The position numbers and the translations under genes were made by a program. Positions 58,120-64,000 of a DNA stretch of 64,000 bases are shown here, piece by piece. The stretch spans positions 294,476,934 to 294,540,933 of the forward strand of contig NC_064616.1 in the NCBI RefSeq assembly GCF_023898315.1. Direction: 5' to 3'. The stretch is from Schistocerca nitens (lineage: Eukaryota > Arthropoda > Insecta > Orthoptera > Acrididae). Under the pieces are notes generated by a model that saw nothing but the letters and a program-made list of their open reading frames with translations, was not told the DNA's origin and did not search any database. Every line of letters begins with the position of its first letter. Within the stretch, counting starts at the first letter, position 1.

Positions 58120-58305
58120 GAAGTTTGAGTGTGGTACTGTATCATATTGTAGATAACTATCATCGATGAGTCCAACGTTTTGGCCATGGTTACAGTGACC
58201 ACCTCGTGAGTCTAACTCAGAAGAAGCCACTGTAACCGTGGCCGAAACGTTGATTTTATCAGTGATAGTTATTTACAATAGGACGCGGTACCATACCCAG
58301 AAATT
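58120..58305. mobile_element. Foldback MITE (~75 bp arms)
   Basis: Left arm 58123-58197 (attgtagataactatc, ccaacgttttggccatgg, ttacagtg) is inverted at 58228-58302 (cactgtaa, ccgtggccgaaacgttg, gatagttatttacaat). 30 bp loop. Arms differ at several positions, so it is not very recent. Confidence 0.8.
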
Positions 58306-58395
58306 TTGCGTGTTAACAGGGCTCGTTGTTCAGTTCTCTGTAATGTCTCGTGTATCTGAAAAATACCCAGTAACTTCTTTGGTCAGATAGTTTAA

Positions 58396-59554
58396 GGGGA
58401 GGTTTACTATCTTTGGCCCGAAAAAGCATGTTCTTTTAGAATTTTTTCTCGGTATGTGTTATAGATGTCAATGTCATTTTTAGTCAAAATGTTTATTGAT
58501 ATTTCCTCTACAAACTGGAATTTTTTCGACCGGAAATGTCGAAGAGCAAAGGCGGAAGTGCCGTCGGAACGAAACTAAATTTCGACGTACCACGCGCGAT
58601 ATGTCACAGGTCAGCCGGCTCGTCTGAAATCAAAATTGGGTTGACGTTAGCGAAGTATATAAGATTCTGTAGGAGTTGTACTTCGCCTAAGTTATTTGGA
58701 CCATAAGAAACAAAATGGCTGCCATTTGAAGAAAAAATAGGATTTTTATCGATTTTTCGACTTCGTCGGCCAAGTAAAAATATTTGTAGTTGATGGATCG
58801 CAATAAAAGTGGTACAACTCCTAGACAATTTAGTTAGCTTTGTCGGAAACAAAGAATCATGCCAATCGGTTCAGTAGATTTGAAGTTACCATACCGCGCG
58901 ATGAAAAAAAACGTCATTTCAAGAAAAACGCGTTTGAAGTTTCGTATACATATAAATGCAATATTATGCAACTTACGTCCAATCTGCTATTCCGGGTCCA
59001 TAAAATAGTCCTTCCTCTTCCTCATAGAGAGCGTTCTGCTCGATCTGGGCCATCTTGCGCTGCTCCAGAGCCGCTAGTACGGCCTGTGACAAGCGGTTTT
59101 CGGCCTCTTGAATCCGGTTGTCGTCCGAATACTTGGCGAACTGCGTCGAATAGAGTCCCAGAGTGACGTCCATCGCTGTTATGGTCTTCAGAAATCATGA
59201 ATACCTTTCGTTGAAGCTGCTCACTTCCAGGAAAGTCGCAATCTCCACATTCTTCGCACCAGAATGCAAATTGTTGGGGGCTAACTTCCAAACACACACG
59301 TTCAAACTTTCATTTGAATTTTGTGTGTTTCCTCCCAAGCACCGGTACAATAACTCGTCCTCCGAAAGAAAAAAACTGGTGCGTGAAAAAGGCCGATTTC
59401 AGGCAGATGCATTTTTTTGTTCAACCGCGAATAACAAACATTTCCGTTCCGTATTCGGAAAAACCGTTTCAGGGGTGGATTCTAAACACTTTTATAGGTC
59501 CTAAAATGTAATTAAAAAAATGATTTTTTGAACCAAAAGAGAGTAAACCTCCCC
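58396..59554 (-). mobile_element. Kolobok-like non-autonomous element (TTAA targets)
   Basis: Both ends read GGGGAGGTTTACT inward, with TTAA at 58392-58395 and 59555-59558. TTAA duplications with G-rich ends are the hallmark of Kolobok. A minus frame (59173-58973) carries LGLYSTQFAKYSDDNRIQEA and ends EEEEGLFYGPGIADW, like the Pro-Gly ... Tyr-Gly-Pro-Gly C-terminus of Kolobok/Mutator-type transposases, and resembles the tail of the relic at 3880-8060. The catalytic part is missing, so it needs an outside transposase. piggyBac is the main alternative for a TTAA element but does not fit the ends or tail. Confidence 0.7.
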
Positions 59555-59559
59555 TTAAA

Positions 59560-60009
59560 GGTCGAAGAAAGGCAACGACATACCACCTCTAAGAGGACGT
59601 TGCGAAGTAAAGCACTGCCACGATTAAACGAACGACCGGATTCAGTACAACCTTATTTTTACATAAAGTTAAGATAAAACTAAATTGTAACATTAAACAC
59701 GAGGCGTTTCAACTTAGGCAAATTTATCTTCCGTAAAAAAGCACACGAAGCATTCGTTCTTAAATAGCAACTCAATTTTACATAGGTTCCCTTTCTGCCT
59801 GGTATTTCTGTGGGATGGGAGGTTCTTACTTTTAGACTATACATTGTGGACCTGTACAGTCACCCTGTTAGGAAAAAGGAAGGTGGTTTTAGTAGGGTAG
59901 TATATCGATAATGTTTATGGTGTATTAAATTTTTAAATAGCATCGTAGCTTAATTTTACTTGTTCGTTAATACTCTGTCGTTCCTAAATTGGTGCTTTGA
60001 GTCAGGCAC
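59560..60009. other. No recognised content
   Basis: AT-rich intronic sequence. Nothing recognised. Confidence 0.35.
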
Positions 60010-60355
60010 CACAACGGATGAAACTTCGTGGCAGATTAAAACTGTGTGCCGGACCGAGACTCGAACACGGGACCTTTGCCTTTCGCGTGCAAGTGCTCTA
60101 CCGTCCTTTTTCGTTTGTCTCATTTTGTTCGTTTATGTTCGTTATATTTGTTCGGGGCGGAAGTCACATGACGCTTGTTAAAATGCATCGTTGGTCCATT
60201 AACTCAGTTATTTTTTATTTTTATTTTTTTTATATATACAGAGGCAGCTTATCCTCTGACAGAACACTCTGAGCTACCGTGCCGGCATGATCTACCCAAG
60301 CACGACTCATGCCCCGTCCTCACAACTTTCCTTATGCCAGTACCTCGTCTCCTAC
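60010..60355 (-). mobile_element. SINE-F copy, minus strand
   Basis: tRNA-like part at 60030-60110 in reverse: gtgccggaccgagactcga, then acacgggacctttgcc and tgctctacc. The upstream part of the element is at 60292-60355. An AT-rich insertion (about 60113-60240) separates them. Faces the plus copy at 60389-60590. Confidence 0.7.
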
Positions 60356-60453
60356 CTTCGAAACTTCTCTGAAGCTCTCCTGCGAGAAGTTAGGAGACGA
60401 GGTACTGGCAGAAGTAAAGCTGTGAGGACGGGGCTTGAGTCGTGCTTGGGTAG
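60292..60453. repeat. Hairpin formed by the two SINE-F copies
   Basis: Arms 60292-60355 and 60389-60453 are inverted, about 65 bp, with roughly four mismatches and a 33 bp loop. Confidence 0.88.
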
Positions 60454-60590
60454 CTCAGACGGCAGAGCACTTGCCCGCGAAAGGCAAAGGTCCCGAGATC
60501 GATTATGGGTCCGACACACAGTTTTAATCTGCCAAGAAGGTTCATATCAGCGCACACTCCACTGCAGAGTGAAAACGGATGTCCGTTTTA
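60389..60590 (+). mobile_element. SINE-F copy, plus strand
   Basis: Upstream module gttaggagacgaggtactgg, then the tRNA-like head (cttgggtagctcagacgg, agcacttgcccgcg, aaggcaaaggtcccg), acacagttttaatctgcc and gcgcacactcc, to about 60590. Resembles a known orthopteran element (recalled). Confidence 0.75.
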
Positions 60591-61127
60591 GTTATTTTGG
60601 CCCAGAACACAACCACTGCAAGCAAATCCGCCATCTTGGTTACAATGAATACGCCACGTCTGCGCCTGCTCGTGTATCAGAGTTATAGACTAGGAACGTG
60701 CTGCGGTATAGTAACATAACCCGATTTAGTTATTAAATGGTCACAGTGATGAAAGTGGACACCTCTTTTGTATTCTGTCTGAAGGCTCAAAGCGCGTGTT
60801 GGCATAAAAAAGCTATATAACAAGCAGCTGCTTAAAGTAATTAAATTCACAGGCTCGGGGCTCATTTAATGGAAAGGTTCAAACAACAATATTCTTTCAT
60901 AAGGAGATTATCAATCATAAATATCCACAAATGTAAATCTGTAACGAAAACTCCTTGCCACCAGCGACACAGGCTGAAAGAGTCGCACGGTAGCCAAGAA
61001 ACAACCTAGTGCCAGCACCGGGAAGTGATAACTCCGATCCCTACCCTCAACATCTTCCCAAAGCTATACATCACAATATCACCTTATGACTGTTAAGTTA
61101 ACGCTTAGGAACAGATGTAAACTTGTA

Positions 61128-62625
61128 CACACACCAAAAAAAGTTTTGCATCACCTCGGTTCCGAGAGCTCCGGAACCTGTACAGAAAATTGGAATAGAG
61201 ATCAACGTAAACACCTTTCCGCCCTTTGTATTGCTCATGAAAACCACACATTGCATATTCTACCACCATACAGCGAGACCTTCAGAGGTGGTGGTCCAGA
61301 TCGTTGTACACACCGGTACCTCTAATACCCAGTAGCATGTCCTCTTGCACTGATGCATGCCTGTATTCGTCGTGGCATACTATCCACAAATTCATCAAGA
61401 CACTGTCGGTCCAGATTGTCCCACTCCTCAATGGCGATTCGGCGTAGATCCCTAAGAGTGGTTGGTGGGTCACGTCGTCCATAAACAGCCCTTTTCAATC
61501 TATCCCAGGCATGTTCGATAGTGTTCATGTCTGGAGAATATGCTGGCTACTCTAGCCAGCGATGTCGTTATCGCCCGCATCTCGTGGTCGTGCGGTAGCG
61601 TTCTCGCTTCCCACGCCCGGGTTCCCGGGTTCGATTCCCGGCGGGGTCAGGGATTTTCTCTGCCTCGTGATGGCTGGGTGTTGTGTGCTGTCCTTAGGTT
61701 AGTTAGTTTTAAGTAGTTCTAAGTTCTAGGGGACTTATGACCACAGCAGTTGAGTCCCATAGTGCTCAGAGCCATTTGAACCATTTTTATGATGTCGTTA
61801 TCCTGAAGGAAGTCATTCACAAGATGTGGACAATGGGGGCGCGAATTGTCGTCCATGAAGATGAATGCCTCACCAATATGCTGCCGATATGGTTGCACTT
61901 TTGGTCTCCGACGACTGTCTGGTTGAAGGCATATGTGACACTCATCGGTGAAGAGAACGTGATGCCAATCCTCAGCGGTCCATTCGGCATGTTATTGGAC
62001 CCATCTGTATCACGCTGCATGGTGTTGTGGTTGCAAAGATGGACTTCGGCATGGACGTCGGGAGTGAAGTTGCGCATCATGCAGCCTATTGCGCACAGTG
62101 AGTTGTAACACGACGTCCTGTGGCTGCACGAAAAGCATTATTCAACATGGTGGCTTTGCTGTCAGGGTTCCTCCGAGGCATAATCCATGGGTAGCGGTCA
62201 TCCACTGCAGTAGTAGCGCTTGGGCGGCCTGAGCGAGACATCTCATTGACAGTTCTTGTCTTTCTGTATCTCCTTCATGTCCGAACAACGTCAATTTGGT
62301 TCACTCCGAGACGCCTGGACACTTCCCTTGTTGAGAGCCCCTCCTGGCACAAAGTAACAATGCGGACGCTATGGAACCGCGATATTGACCGTCCAGGCAT
62401 GGTCGAACTACAGACAACACGAGCCGTGTACCTCGTTCCTGGTGGAATGACTGGAAGTGATCGGCTGTCGGACCCCCTCCGTCTAATAGGCGCTGCTCAT
62501 GCATGTTTGTTTATATCTCTGAACAGTCAAAAGGACTGTCTGTGTGATACAATATCCACAGTCAACGTCCATCTTCCAGAGTTCTGGGAACCGGTGTGAT
62601 GCAAAGGTTTTTTTTTATGTGTGTG
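61128..62625 (-). mobile_element. Tc1-like transposon, split by a SINE
   Basis: Ends CACACACCAAAAAAAGTTTT (left) and the inverse tttttttatgtgtgtg (right), with TA at 61126-61127 and 62626-62627. The minus-strand transposase has a C-terminal frame with MNTIEHAWDRLKRAVYGRRD (catalytic Glu of DD34E) and ECLDEFVDSMPRR-like residues at 61528-61322. The middle is in other frames: FMDD-like and NSRPH (second Asp) near 61835-61860. N-terminal remnants reach about 62500. Several frameshifts; inactive. It lies in the kinase intron. Confidence 0.88.
61573..61790 (+). mobile_element. SINE-A variant with tRNA-Gly-like head
   Basis: The head gcatctcgtggtcgtgcgg, then agcgttctcgcttcccacg and ccgggttcgattcccggc (B box), closely resembles tRNA-Gly. 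It then has an added piece (ggattttctctgcctcgtga) and joins the standard SINE-A body (gtccttaggttagttag) and end. The exact 12 bp duplication gatgtcgttatc is at 61561-61572 and 61791-61802. It inserted in the Tc1 transposase. Confidence 0.93.
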
Positions 62626-62627
62626 TA

Positions 62628-64000
62628 TATGCTACATTTGCAATGACGTATTGAACCCTCAAAACTCTTGTTTCTTGTCACAGTGACACTGAATGGTATT
62701 CACGCTTAAGGGCAACGTGTGGGCATGTTGCATTATTTTCGTTGCTTCCGAGCTGTAGCAGGACCATACTAAAGGCCACAGGGCTCACATCCGTATCTTC
62801 GACGCGATCTGCTTCCATTCCACTCGTTTTAATCACTTCCCTGAAACTACACGCATGCACTTCGGCGACGAACGAGGGAAGAACGTACAACGCAGCAACT
62901 TTTGTTTTGGGAAATATGGCTCTAAAAGTGCTCCATGTAATTACACACGTTGTTTCAAGTACAAGTTTGTTTTTGTCAAATAATACTTCATTTATATAGC
63001 TCTTTGACCTGCTGGTCGTAATTTTATTTTTTTTTACGTGATACTGTTTTTCAATTAATTGTTCTGTAGTCTAGATTCGTTAATTTTCAAATTTTCGTTT
63101 AGAGTTTCACAGATAAATGACCTTGGTGGGTCGTAGAACACACACATCTTCGTATTTTAAAATCATTTTTAATCTGATTTACAGTTCGAGGTGGGTTACG
63201 TCACTTCTGAGAAGTCGAATACTCAGAGGAGTAGAATTCGCAGACATTGCAGATATAATATAATAGAGAATATTATTCTTTCGTGCTTGAAATTCCAGAA
63301 ACACTTTTGAAACGTAGTGAAAAGCAACCGTGAACGTCCTGTTGATGCAGTGCACTCCAGTATCGGGTGCGCAGACGCCACGAAATGCATAAAAGAAATG
63401 GTGACAGAGTTCGTAAACTTGGTAAAGTAACGATAACACAGTTAACTGTAGAACTGTTACAGCAGCCGTTACCTTTGGTCCTCAGAGGAAGAATTTGAGT
63501 TCTTATCGCGTTTCGCTTAAAAGCTGCGTTCGTGCGGTCAGATTAGGCAGTCGTACTCTAAAATTTAATCTTGTAATGTACACCAAATGAAATCTACGCC
63601 TGTGTACCAAAATCTAGATAAGTCGTGACTTGTTAGGTAAACTGCAGGAACATAGGAAAATCTTTTTACGTTCATACATAGTTACTGTCAGGATCACTAT
63701 AGTTTAGCCGTACGTATTTCACAACTTTTTCCGGAAAGTGTAATTCAGGACCTTTGTTTCCCTTGTGTTCAAAAATTATCATCAGTCTCACATTCAGATC
63801 ACCATTTTCATTATGAGGGTGATAGGACCTGTGTACTATCGGCAGCGACTACGCAGAGCCCATTCACAGCATGCGAAAATAGGAAGCAATTCTTGTTTCA
63901 GTAAGTCCAGAAAACTTAAGTCTTCATAAAATCTCAAACACCACAAAGAAATGTGGAAACAATGGTCAGTGTGGCACTAGATACCTCTGTTAACGCAATG
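62628..64000. other. No recognised content up to the window end
   Basis: No motif-bearing frame, repeat family or kinase exon recognised on either strand. Confidence 0.4.

Noticed and set aside
48545-64000. Further kinase exons downstream of 48544
   Set aside because: No frame shows GGFAKC, HRDLK, DFG or Polo-box motifs on the plus strand.

Overview
The window looks like the nuclear genome of a large-genome grasshopper or locust (Acrididae, Schistocerca-like). This is judged from remembered repeat consensus sequences, not from a search. It is almost entirely transposable elements and their wreckage. The only host gene I can support is the first coding exon of a Polo-like kinase at 48302-48544 (+). 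It has a CpG-rich upstream region and a consensus splice donor, and everything after it (15.4 kb or more) appears to be intron and repeats.

Region by region. 1-3.5 kb holds a SINE-A cut by the window edge, a Tc1 end, and pieces of two LINE families, including a reverse transcriptase with FADD. 3.9-8.1 kb is a minus-strand relic of a Mutator/Kolobok-type transposase gene split by at least four later insertions: a DD41D mariner MITE, a stack of three SINE families, a TTAA-flanked piggyBac-like element and a further TIR fragment. 8.5-11.5 kb has a LINE-B piece, a hAT-like MITE and mariner fragments. 11.7-15.5 kb is a hAT relic split by a LINE end and a Tc1, the latter carrying a SINE. 17.0-19.9 kb is a SINE cluster and a LINE-A copy. 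20.0-24.0 kb is a Tc1 element split by a DD34D mariner (one stop from full length) and a DD41D element. 27.6-30.0 and 33.9-35.5 kb are LINEs, and 31.4-33.2 kb is a BED-type hAT. 38.9-42.8 kb is a very long inverted repeat with arms near 0.85 kb. 43-47 kb has SINEs, LINE ends and a Tc1 whose catalytic glutamate codon is a stop. 47.6-48.6 kb is the kinase promoter and exon. 50-62.6 kb (intron) has a Harbinger relic, foldback MITEs, a Kolobok-like MITE, an inverted SINE pair and a Tc1.

SINE-A is a tRNA-headed family with 14 copies or fragments here, and most are flanked by duplications of 9-12 bp that are still exact, so it was active recently. Two of the 14 carry a different, tRNA-Gly-like head on the same body. 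Insertions inside insertions give a relative chronology: old transposases first, then Tc1/mariner, then SINEs. I saw no LTR retroelement, endogenous virus, CRISPR array or bacterial sequence, and no evidence of a new defence or biosynthetic system. The items most worth a second look are the palindromic CRE and short upstream ORF in front of the kinase, the long inverted repeat, and the datable nests of insertions.
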